The position numbers and the translations under genes were made by a program. Positions 1 through 6,175 of a stretch of DNA of 8,013 nucleotides are shown piece by piece (positions within the stretch are counted from its first letter, which is position 1; the number at the start of each line of letters is the position of its first letter). Origin of the DNA: Magnetococcales bacterium (GTDB lineage Bacteria > Pseudomonadota > Magnetococcia > Magnetococcales > Magnetaquicoccaceae); NCBI GenBank assembly GCA_015228895.1, contig JADGCR010000097.1, positions 1 through 8,013 on the forward strand, written 5' to 3'. The notes beneath the pieces were generated by a model that did no database searches, was not told the DNA's origin, and saw nothing but the letters and a program-made list of their open reading frames with translations.

Positions 1-55
1 CCCGATAGTGACGCTCCACTTTTTCAGGCAGACGACGCCCGATAGTGACGCTCCA
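1..55. repeat. 18-bp direct repeat, 37-bp period, at the left edge
   Basis: The sequence cccgatagtgacgctcca occurs at 1-18 and again, identically, at 38-55. The copy at 38-55 encodes (minus strand) the last part of the glycosyltransferase, residues ERHYR, while the copy at 1-18 lies just past its stop codon. The 37-bp period is not a multiple of three, so the second copy is in another frame relative to the gene. The window starts exactly on the repeat, so the match may be longer or there may be more copies to the left. Either a small tandem duplication or the remnant of a related gene end would explain it. Confidence 0.85.
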
Positions 56-1388
56 ACACGGCGAGCATGGCCGCCGATCTCGGGCCATACCGCAACGTAT
101 AAAGCAAATCCTCAACCGGTAAAATACCGATCCGGCCCCCCACCAGCCGACCGGAACGGATCACCGCCGCCCGGGTCAGACATCCCAGACCATACAAAGC
201 CCGATAAAGCGGCTCCTTGCGCTCCCTGGGCTTCATCCCCTCCCCCACCTGGGTGAACTGACCCCCGCCCTGCCGCCACCAGGTGTTGCCGTAATCGGGA
301 TAACAGGGAAAAATGGTGTCCAGCCCCTTGAACTGGGCATCCCGCACCAGCTCGTCCCACAACCCCGCAGGCCGGAACGGATACAACGGATTGGCATACA
401 GCAAGGCGTCCGGGTACCCCCCGGCAGTCTCGATCACCCCCAGACAATAAGCCATCACATCCTCGATGCTCTTGTCGCTGGAAAACAGCTCCGGAGGACG
501 CGGCAAAAAAACGACCCCCTCCCGGCAGGCGATCTCCCCGGCTTCGGCATGCTCCCCGAACAGGTAAACCTCTTGCAAATAACGGGCGCTCTTCAAATCC
601 CGCAGCAGATCGGTCAACAGATCCCGCTCCCCCAACCGGGGCGGCTCCCCCAGAACCGGCACGATGGCCGCCACCCGGGTGGCCTCCGGCAACATGGAGG
701 GGGGCAAACCCCGCAACGCCTCCATCCCGTCCACCTGCTCGATGATGGAGATCACCCCACGCGCCCGCCGGGCATCGTTGCCCTGATGCAGACCATGATG
801 ATGATAAACCCGGGCCTCCGGCTCGTAGACCAGCCGATAACCGGCCTCGATCATCGCCTTGCCCCACACCCGGTCCTCGATGTTGCTCACCGTCTCGTCG
901 AACGGAACCCGCTCCCAGAGATCCCGGCGCACCATGCTGTTGGCGTTGTGGAAAAAATAATCCTTGATCTGTACGCGGCGATCCAATCCGAAAACGATCA
1001 TCAGATCGCGCTTGTCCACGTCGTCGCTGAAGGCGACCGGCACCTGGCGACCGTAAACCCCCGCCACCAGTGGATCGGCGAACGGCTGGCGCAGGGCGGA
1101 AAGCCAGTTCCCATCCCGGGGCACGCAGTGGGCGGAAAGACAGACCACAAATGCGCCGGATGCCTCCCGGATGCCGACATTCAAGGCCCGACCCGGCAGA
1201 TAGTCGTCGATGACGATCACCCGGGCCAAAGGAAAGCGCGCTGCCTGCTCCACGGTGCGATCCGTGCTGCGGTTGTCCACCAGGATCACCTCGAAATCCC
1301 GCTCCGTCTGGGCGAACACCGCCTGAAGACAGTGGCGGATCCAACGCTCCTCGTTGCGGGTGCGGATGATGATGGAGATCTCCGGCAT
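24..1388 (-). CDS. Family 2 glycosyltransferase fused to a degenerate cytidylyltransferase-like domain
   Basis: The protein has 454 residues and two parts. Residues 1-215 are a GT-A glycosyltransferase of family 2: start MPEISIIIRTRNEE, the nucleotide-binding VDNRSTDRT at 37-45, LSAHCVP at 84-90 where the DXD-type motif usually sits, and NIEDRVWGKAM at 169-179 with the likely catalytic-base ED pair. Residues about 238-435 resemble the acylneuraminate (CMP-sugar) cytidylyltransferase fold: AAIVPVLGEPPR, a beta-alpha pattern ending in EVYLFGEHAEAGEIACREGV, then PPELFSSDKSIEDVM and LLYANPLYPFRP. The usual GGSKR..KN nucleotide-binding signature is absent, so this half may not be catalytic. The gene begins 2 bp after the neuB stop with only a weak GGGA ahead, which suggests translational coupling. 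Inferred role: cytoplasmic glycan or flagellin glycosylation using a nonulosonic acid or related sugar. The glycosyltransferase call is firm; the second domain is recognised by pattern only. Confidence 0.88.
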   Translation of the reverse strand: MPEISIIIRTRNEERWIRHCLQAVFAQTERDFEVILVDNRSTDRTVEQAARFPLARVIVIDDYLPGRALNVGIREASGAFVVCLSAHCVPRDGNWLSALRQPFADPLVAGVYGRQVPVAFSDDVDKRDLMIVFGLDRRVQIKDYFFHNANSMVRRDLWERVPFDETVSNIEDRVWGKAMIEAGYRLVYEPEARVYHHHGLHQGNDARRARGVISIIEQVDGMEALRGLPPSMLPEATRVAAIVPVLGEPPRLGERDLLTDLLRDLKSARYLQEVYLFGEHAEAGEIACREGVVFLPRPPELFSSDKSIEDVMAYCLGVIETAGGYPDALLYANPLYPFRPAGLWDELVRDAQFKGLDTIFPCYPDYGNTWWRQGGGQFTQVGEGMKPRERKEPLYRALYGLGCLTRAAVIRSGRLVGGRIGILPVEDLLYTLRYGPRSAAMLAVLERHYRASSA

Positions 1389-1390
1389 GG

Positions 1391-2395
1391 TTATGGATCC
1401 CGCCCGAACAGCTCCGGGGTGAGCAGCACGTCCGCCGGAACCTCCCGAAGCAATGGACGACCCAGATAACGGTCGGCCTCCCTGGGGGGGATGCCGGTGC
1501 CCGGATTGCGATAAACCACGTCCGCCCCGGTCAGCCGTTCACCACGCGCCAGCGGTCGCGCCGAGACCATGGAGACATGATACTTGTCCCGGGTGATCCG
1601 CTCCCGGGCGGAAACCGACTTCTCGCCACTGCCGCGCATCCCCTCGATGGCGCGCAGATCCCGCACCAGGGTGGTCAGCTCGCCGGGCTCCAGGGAGATC
1701 TTGTGATCGAATCCGGGCAGGGTGCGGTCCAGGGTGAAATGACGCTCGATGAGAACCGCACCCATGGCGGCGGCGGCCAGAGTCGGCAGCGTGCCGATCT
1801 CGTGACCGGAATAGCCCACCGGCAGACCGTAGCGCTCCCTGAGCCGACCGATCATGGCCAGATTGCACTCCTCGGGCGGGGTCGGATAGACCGAGACGCA
1901 ATGCAGAAGCGACAACGGCGTGCCGCGCGCGGCAAAGATCGCCACCGCCCGGTCGATCTCCTCCCACTCGGCCATGCCGGTGGAGAGCAACACCGGTTTT
2001 CCCAGCGCGGCCAAATGGGCAAGCAGGGGCAGATTGCCCAGCGAATGGCTGGCCAGCTTGTAACGGTCCACCCCCAGCCGCTCCAGAAAGGCCACCGCCG
2101 GAATGTCGAACGCGGTGCAGAGGAAATCGATGCCGCACTCCCGACAGTGATCTCGCAGCGCCAGATAGGCGTCGAAATCGAATTCGATGTGCTCCCGGAT
2201 CTCCCGATAGGTGGAACCAAAGGCGGGAAAACGGTCGTCCGGCGCGTCCAGCACCGCGCCGATGGCCAAAATATCCACGGTGCGCTTCTGGAACTTGACC
2301 GCATCCGCGCCCGCGTCCGCCGCCACCCGGATCATCCGTTTGGCCAGCTCCAGCGAGCCGTTATGGTTCAAACCGGCTTCGGCGATGATGTACAC
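1391..2395 (-). CDS. neuB: NeuB-family nonulosonic acid synthase (N-acetylneuraminate, legionaminate or pseudaminate synthase)
   Basis: The protein has 334 residues from a GTG start, the normal length for the family. It condenses phosphoenolpyruvate with a six-carbon amino sugar to give a nine-carbon acid in the cytoplasm. Seen motifs: IIAEAGLNHNG at 3-13, AVKFQ at 32-36, SHSLGNLPLL at 116-125, LLSTGM at 136-141, HCVSVYPTPPEECNL at 165-179, VGYSGHEIG at 193-201, and IERHFTLDRTLPGFDHK at 216-232, which carries conserved histidines of the active-site region. Residues about 272-330 form the C-terminal SAF (antifreeze-like) domain. The start is set by GGGAGG six bases upstream of GTG and by family conservation beginning at YIIAEAG. 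An in-frame ORF reaches back to 2680 but its extra 95 residues look like non-coding translation. Which sugar it uses cannot be told; HCVSVYP and SGHEIG differ from textbook NeuB (SDHT). Confidence 0.93.
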   Translation of the reverse strand: MYIIAEAGLNHNGSLELAKRMIRVAADAGADAVKFQKRTVDILAIGAVLDAPDDRFPAFGSTYREIREHIEFDFDAYLALRDHCRECGIDFLCTAFDIPAVAFLERLGVDRYKLASHSLGNLPLLAHLAALGKPVLLSTGMAEWEEIDRAVAIFAARGTPLSLLHCVSVYPTPPEECNLAMIGRLRERYGLPVGYSGHEIGTLPTLAAAAMGAVLIERHFTLDRTLPGFDHKISLEPGELTTLVRDLRAIEGMRGSGEKSVSARERITRDKYHVSMVSARPLARGERLTGADVVYRNPGTGIPPREADRYLGRPLLREVPADVLLTPELFGRDP

Positions 2396-2401
2396 GCATC
2401 C

Positions 2402-2407
2402 CCTCCC
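2402..2407 (-). promoter_or_regulatory. Ribosome binding site that fixes the neuB GTG start
   Basis: On the minus strand GGGAGG is followed by six bases and then GTG (2395-2393). An ATG four bases upstream of the GTG (2399-2397) is out of frame with NeuB, so it is not the start. Confidence 0.75.
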
Positions 2408-2746
2408 GTAGGTTGAATGGAAAATGATCGCCCCCTCTTCGACTTTGCCCCGCCACGAACGCCACGGCAAGCCTTTTGACGCATCGAGCGGCAAAAAATC
2501 GCGCAACGTTAAGGACGGATCCAGGCGGTGAAATCCCCCCGCTCTCCGGAGCGCCGCGCACTGTGGCAAAATCATGACAGTGTGACAACTGTGCAGTCCA
2601 TGGCTGCCAATCTTAAATAAGAGAATGAAATCAACATATAAAATTTCAGACCTTTCCTGTTGCCAAATTGGCCTTGCCATTGCAAAGAGAAAATCCGTCA
2701 GGGGGAACCTGCTGCAATGAAATGATAATGAAAGGCTTTCTTCAAG

Positions 2747-2775
2747 GTTATCGCAACTGAATGAACGAAAGTCAA
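2747..2775 (-). promoter_or_regulatory. Possible sigma70 promoter for the neuB unit
   Basis: Reading the minus strand, TTGACT (2775-2770) is followed after 17 bases by GATAAC (2752-2747), matching the -35 at 5 of 6 and the -10 at 4 of 6 positions. It lies about 350 bases upstream of the neuB start. A weaker alternative is TTGGCA (2666-2661) with TTTATA (2642-2637), spacer 18. Confidence 0.35.
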
Positions 2776-2819
2776 TTTATCAGGGAATGCTAATATTCAA
2801 ACCGCAACAAATTTTTTTC

Positions 2820-2848
2820 TTGACTTGTTATGAAGGATCCTTTATAAG
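2820..2848 (+). promoter_or_regulatory. Strong sigma70-type promoter for the porin
   Basis: TTGACT at 2820-2825 and TATAAG at 2843-2848 are separated by exactly 17 bases; each matches consensus at 5 of 6 positions. Transcription would start near 2855, giving a leader of about 108 bases and excluding the in-frame GTG at 2861 as a sensible start. The spacer contains the perfect palindrome AAGGATCCTT at 2833-2842, which could be an operator or chance. Confidence 0.75.
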
Positions 2849-2962
2849 TAGCAACCATGTGTGGCAATTTCGTCACAGGGTGATTCAAAAGACACATTAA
2901 CTTATCAACATCCCGGGAAGAGACGGGAATCGAAACTAGGCAACGAACTTCAGGAGAATAAA

Positions 2963-4324
2963 ATGAAAAAATCGATTCTGTTGGGAACGGCGGCTCTGGC
3001 GGCCGTGGCGTTTGCGGCCCCCCAGGCCGACGCCGGCGAAGTGAAGATGGGTGGTTATTATCAGTTCCGCATGACCGATACGGACAACACCCCGGGCCGC
3101 AACCCGAACGAGCAGGCCGCCGATTTCTGGGCTCAGCGTCTGCACCTGAACGTGGACTTCAAGGCGAGCGAAAAGTCCCATGCCCACATGGTCTATCGTG
3201 TGCTTGACAACAAGACCGTGCAGGGCGCGGATGCGACCTTCGCCGGTGGTACCGCCACCCCGGCGGCGGCGGACTGGCAGCTCCGTCAACTGTGGTTCGA
3301 GACCGAGGCCTACGGCGTGGGCGTGAAGGTCGGTAACATGCCGATCGCCCTGAACGACGGCATCCTGGTGGACCATGACGTGACCTCCTACGGCGCGATC
3401 CTGCTCTCCAAGAACTTCGGCAACGTGACCGTGGTGGCCGGCGACGTGAAGGTCGCCGAAGGCAGCACCGGCACCAGCGCCGAGCTGGGCAACAGCAAGG
3501 ACGTTGACCTGTGGGCCCTCTCCATCCTGGGCAAGGTCAACGCCGTCGACTATCAGTTGACCGGCCTGTACCTCAATCAGCAGAGCGCCCTGGGCGTTAC
3601 CGCCTACAATGCCCTGGGCAACGGCCTGGGCACCATCGTCAACGGCATGAATCAGGTCTCCGATGGCTGGATCGCCCTCACTCTGGGCGGCAAGGTGGTT
3701 GGTGTTGATCTGACCGGCACCGCCGTCTACGAGACCGGCATGAACAACGTGACCCCGAACAGCCAACTGGAGAAGGGTGGCTGGTTGACCGCCCTGCGCG
3801 CCAAAGGCAAGACCGGCTTCGGCGGATGGAACGGCTATGCCTTCTATGGCAGCGAGAACTTCACCGCCGCCTATCCGGGCGGCAACCAGGCCCACTGGTC
3901 CCCGACCTGGGACAGCGGAGGCCCAGGCGCCCAGGATCTGATGGAAGCGGCCCTGACCGGCAACGCCAACGATACCGGTGGTATCACCTATGCCACCAAG
4001 ATCGCCACCGACACCTCCAACATGTGGGGTATCGGCGCCGGACTGGCCATCAATGCCGGTGCCTGGACCATCAAGCCCAGCCTGGACTATGCCCACCTGG
4101 TCACCTCCAACATCCTGACCACGGGCGCGGCCGGCACTTCCGTCTACAATCGCGCCTGGGGCGGTACGCTGGGCTTCTCCACCAAGATTCAGGAAGCCAC
4201 CACTCTGGATCTCTCCGGCACCTTGGTGAGGCCGCACAACGACACTGCCGCGGTTGCCCTCACGGATGCCAACAGGGCTCAGACCATGCGTTACCTGCAA
4301 GCCTCTCTGAAGATGGACTTCTAA
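2963..4324 (+). CDS. Porin-like outer-membrane beta-barrel protein
   Basis: The protein has 453 residues. A signal peptide is clear: MKKS, a hydrophobic stretch to about residue 19, and a signal peptidase I site ADA at 22-24 before GEVKMGGYYQFRM. The mature part shows alternating hydrophobic/polar strands rich in Gly, Tyr and Trp, with periplasmic/extracellular turns of Asn, Asp and Gly, and ends in KMDF, the C-terminal phenylalanine that serves outer-membrane assembly. It is probably a trimeric-type general or anion/cation porin; substrate specificity cannot be told. The ATG at 2963 is chosen because AGGAG (2952-2956) lies six bases upstream and the signal peptide begins there; a longer reading frame from 2861 adds residues that do not look like protein. 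It stands alone with its own strong promoter and terminator, as expected for an abundant protein. The name of the subfamily is uncertain. Confidence 0.88.
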   Translation: MKKSILLGTAALAAVAFAAPQADAGEVKMGGYYQFRMTDTDNTPGRNPNEQAADFWAQRLHLNVDFKASEKSHAHMVYRVLDNKTVQGADATFAGGTATPAAADWQLRQLWFETEAYGVGVKVGNMPIALNDGILVDHDVTSYGAILLSKNFGNVTVVAGDVKVAEGSTGTSAELGNSKDVDLWALSILGKVNAVDYQLTGLYLNQQSALGVTAYNALGNGLGTIVNGMNQVSDGWIALTLGGKVVGVDLTGTAVYETGMNNVTPNSQLEKGGWLTALRAKGKTGFGGWNGYAFYGSENFTAAYPGGNQAHWSPTWDSGGPGAQDLMEAALTGNANDTGGITYATKIATDTSNMWGIGAGLAINAGAWTIKPSLDYAHLVTSNILTTGAAGTSVYNRAWGGTLGFSTKIQEATTLDLSGTLVRPHNDTAAVALTDANRAQTMRYLQASLKMDF

Positions 4325-4357
4325 GTCTCCTCTTCAACAGCTTGCCAGCAGTAGTCG

Positions 4358-4389
4358 AGAGGGGCGGATTTTCCGCCCCTCTTTTTTTT
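4358..4389 (+). terminator. Rho-independent terminator of the porin gene
   Basis: A stem of 10-11 bp (AGAGGGGCGGA pairing with TCCGCCCCTCT, 3-base loop) is followed directly by a run of eight T. It begins 33 bases after the porin stop codon. Confidence 0.92.
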
Positions 4390-4393
4390 CCAC

Positions 4394-4474
4394 TCTATCT
4401 TTTCCACTGCGCCGCCTGCGGTGACCTCTTTTTTATCCGCTCCATTTCTATCTTTTCCACTGCGCCGCCTGCGG
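4394..4474. repeat. 28-bp direct repeat, two copies 53 bp apart
   Basis: Positions 4394-4421 and 4447-4474 are identical over 28 bases, beginning tctatcttttccactgcg and ending in the dyad-forming gccgcctgcgg. The 25 bases between them are pyrimidine-rich. There is no ORF of interest here. The repeat sits between the porin terminator and the hairpin cluster behind nnrS, typical of intergenic repeat accumulation. Confidence 0.85.
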
Positions 4475-4512
4475 CGGCCTGCCTTGCGCGCGGCGCGGAT
4501 TGCTGCGCACTC

Positions 4513-4592
4513 CGCTTTTGGAAAAGCGCGCCAACGGCAGAAAGGCTCGGGGCGCTGCCCCGAACCCCGCCGGGGGAAATAATCTCCCCCGG
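4513..4592 (-). repeat. Intergenic hairpin cluster downstream of nnrS
   Basis: Three hairpins follow one another. Positions 4513-4528 form a 7-bp stem with a 2-base loop (cgctttt/aaaagcg). Positions 4547-4563 form a 7-bp stem (tcggggc/gccccga) with a 3-base loop. Positions 4570-4592 form an 8-bp stem (ccggggga/tcccccgg) with a 7-base loop. On the nnrS sense strand the last one comes first, 15 bases after the stop codon. No T-run follows, so it is not a standard terminator, although it may stop or protect the transcript. Its GGGGGTCCGGGGGA side resembles the ends of the palindrome at 7454-7871. Confidence 0.75.
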
Positions 4593-4607
4593 ACCCCCAT
4601 ACTGTTT

Positions 4608-5825
4608 TTATGATTTTTTGCCGGTAATAGCGGCTGGCAACAAACGGTGGATTCGAGTCAGGCGATAGGCGGTGCGGCCTCCCCAGACCAGCAGCAGCAG
4701 CATGCCCAGCAGGGAAAGCGCCACGGTCCAATACTCCTCCATGGGTAGCAGAGGAGAGAGGGAACGCACTCCTGCCACCACAGCCCACAACAGCAGCAGA
4801 TAAGAGGTCAGCTGATCCGGCAGCACGGCACCTGCCGAAAAGAATCCGGCCACCCGCACCGAAACCCCCACAATCAGCGTGGTGAGCATCCCCGCGGCAA
4901 GCAGATGCAACGCCACGTCCTGTAGCGCCAGCCCCTCCCCCGCCAACAACACCAGAGCGCTGGCCAGGCCAAAGGCCAACCCGGAAGTCAACGTCACATG
5001 GATGGAGAGCCAGGAGGCCGCGTTCCGCAGCGCTGGCACGAAGCCGGTGCCCGCCAGCAGCACCGCCATCTGGGCCAACCACGCCAGCGCGGCCAGCCGC
5101 CACGAGCCCTGCGCGTGGAATGCGGCCATGGCGGACAGCAACCAGGCCAGCAGGGTCAGACCGGTGAATCCGATTCCCCAGCTCCCTTGCAGCACCCGAC
5201 CGCCCAGCACGTTGTTGATCAACTGCTGCCCAGCCACCATGGCCACGGTCACCGGTCCGCACCAGAGGATGAACAGGGCGATGCCGGGATCATCCAGTTC
5301 CAACCAGGGTGTGGTGGCCATCAGGGTGATTCCTGCGGCCAGGGGAATCCCTCTGGGCACACGCAGCATGGGATTGCCCCCCAGGGTAACCCGCAGCAGG
5401 AAATAGCCCGCCGCGCCGTAAGCTCCGCTCACCAGCACCTGACCCACCAGGGCCACCGGATCATAGGGAGAAAGCGACAACAACAGACCCGCCCACAGCA
5501 CGGGCAAAATCTGCAACAGGACCGAGGAAGGCGGCGGCTGTCCCCCCGCCACATGGGGTCCGGATTGCAAGGCAAAGCCCAGCAGGAACGAGCCCACGAA
5601 CCCCTCGATCTGGATGCGGGCATGCCAGAGCCGCACCAGGAAGTAGTTCCATTCCACCAGCAGATAGCCATGCTGCCAGGTCCAAAGCCCGAAACCCAGG
5701 ACAAACCCGGCCAGCGCGGCCACCAGTCCCCCATACCAGAAACGATGCACCACCGGCATGCGGGTGAAGTTCATCGGGATGAAGGGAGGGTCCGCAGGAG
5801 TGAAGATCCGAATGATCCGATTCAT
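4608..5825 (-). CDS. nnrS: NnrS-family polytopic membrane protein
   Basis: The protein has 405 residues and about twelve hydrophobic membrane-spanning segments, from about 30-50 to 365-385. NnrS proteins are heme/copper-containing inner-membrane proteins linked to nitric oxide stress and denitrification. Matching features are LWHARIQIEGFVGSFLLGFALQ at 66-87 with the conserved WHA and following glycine-rich helix, SGPHVAG at 88-94 with a candidate metal/heme ligand H91, and ALHLLAAGMLTTLIVGVSVRV at 305-325 with H307, the C-terminal family signature. The ATG at 5825 has GAGAGG six bases upstream; the frame is open 55 codons further, but those residues are not NnrS-like. No nitrate, nitrite or NO reductase gene is in the window, so the role in NO handling is inferred from family only. 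The gene is transcribed alone, divergently from the small Cys-rich gene. Confidence 0.82.
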   Translation of the reverse strand: MNRIIRIFTPADPPFIPMNFTRMPVVHRFWYGGLVAALAGFVLGFGLWTWQHGYLLVEWNYFLVRLWHARIQIEGFVGSFLLGFALQSGPHVAGGQPPPSSVLLQILPVLWAGLLLSLSPYDPVALVGQVLVSGAYGAAGYFLLRVTLGGNPMLRVPRGIPLAAGITLMATTPWLELDDPGIALFILWCGPVTVAMVAGQQLINNVLGGRVLQGSWGIGFTGLTLLAWLLSAMAAFHAQGSWRLAALAWLAQMAVLLAGTGFVPALRNAASWLSIHVTLTSGLAFGLASALVLLAGEGLALQDVALHLLAAGMLTTLIVGVSVRVAGFFSAGAVLPDQLTSYLLLLWAVVAGVRSLSPLLPMEEYWTVALSLLGMLLLLVWGGRTAYRLTRIHRLLPAAITGKKS

Positions 5826-5862
5826 GAAAGGCCTCTCGATGGCGATGGGGACAATGGTGCCG

Positions 5863-5891
5863 ATTGTTCGGGCATCCAGGTGCCGGGTCAA
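5863..5891 (-). promoter_or_regulatory. Possible sigma70 promoter for nnrS
   Basis: Minus-strand TTGACC (5891-5886), 17-base spacer, AACAAT (5868-5863): 5 of 6 and 4 of 6 matches. The predicted start near 5856 leaves a leader of about 30 bases before the nnrS ATG. Confidence 0.4.
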
Positions 5892-5990
5892 GGTTTGTCG
5901 AGGAAACGGCAAGCAGGATTGCAACTGTCCAATTTTTTGCACCAGGATAATCGATTGAAAAACAACTATAAAAATAAGATTTTTCCGCAA

Positions 5991-6023
5991 ATGTAAATTT
6001 TCGAATGCATGAAAATTTTACAT
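5991..6023. promoter_or_regulatory. AT-rich dyad, candidate enhancer or operator site
   Basis: ATGTAAATTTTC at 5991-6002 and GAAAATTTTACAT at 6011-6023 are inverted copies differing by one inserted base, around the 8-base centre GAATGCAT. The centre lies about 104 bases upstream of the predicted sigma54 start, the usual range for an enhancer-binding protein site. It also lies upstream of nnrS on the other strand. Half-sites such as ATGCA/TACAT recall NsrR boxes, but the spacing differs from that consensus. Confidence 0.5.
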
Positions 6024-6084
6024 CCTTGTGGCAATCTAAAATAAAAAATCTATTTGTTTTAATAAGTTATTCGTTGCTACTTTT

Positions 6085-6100
6085 TGGCACATGAATTGCT
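6085..6100 (+). promoter_or_regulatory. Sigma54 (-24/-12) promoter
   Basis: TGGCAC at 6085-6090, five bases, then TTGCT at 6096-6100 matches the sigma54 consensus TGGCAC-N5-TTGCW completely, with ten bases between the invariant GG and GC. The predicted start is near 6110. This places the ATG at 6110 at or before the transcript start and supports translation from 6176 with a leader of about 65 bases. Confidence 0.8.
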
Positions 6101-6175
6101 TAAAAATTAATGAGTGTTCAGCATGGCGAGGCCACGAATCGATCAAGGGGATCCGTTGGGATCAGGAGGATCGTA

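Larger units (their letters stand above)
2396..2819. other. Intergenic leader between neuB and the porin promoter, no gene seen
   Basis: This stretch has two compositions. From 2396 to about 2580 it is GC-rich and open in two minus-strand frames, but neither translation resembles a protein family I know. From about 2590 to 2819 it is AT-rich and promoter-like. I see no RNA gene or riboswitch. If the minus promoter proposed at 2747-2775 is used, neuB has a leader of roughly 345 bases. Confidence 0.5.
5826..6175. other. Divergent control region between nnrS and the Cys-rich gene
   Basis: The 350 bases hold no gene. The nnrS-proximal part is GC-rich and the middle (about 5940-6110) strongly AT-rich. 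Inside it are the weak nnrS promoter at 5863-5891, the dyad at 5991-6023 and the sigma54 promoter at 6085-6100, which are listed separately. Confidence 0.7.

Noticed and set aside
112..1344. Second long minus-strand frame of 410 codons inside the glycosyltransferase
   Set aside because: Gly/Arg/Ala-rich shadow of the real frame in high-GC DNA; no motif and no ribosome site.
2860..2877. CRP-like dyad TGTGG..TCACA just after the porin promoter
   Set aside because: The half-sites are two bases too far apart for a CRP site (8 instead of 6 between them) and one half has a mismatch.
2936..4300. Long minus-strand open frame (454 codons) opposite the porin
   Set aside because: It is the mirror of the porin in a GC-rich gene; the translation is low-complexity Gly/Val/Ala/His-rich without a family pattern, while the plus strand has promoter, ribosome site, signal peptide and terminator.
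6134..6150. FNR/DNR-type box near tcgatcaa upstream of the Cys-rich gene
   Set aside because: Only one half-site (TTGAT on the minus strand) is present; the second half does not match, and it lies downstream of the predicted sigma54 start.
6110..6175. N-terminal extension of the Cys-rich protein from the ATG at 6110
   Set aside because: That ATG coincides with the predicted transcript start, has no ribosome site, and family similarity begins at the ATG at 6176 behind AGGAGG.
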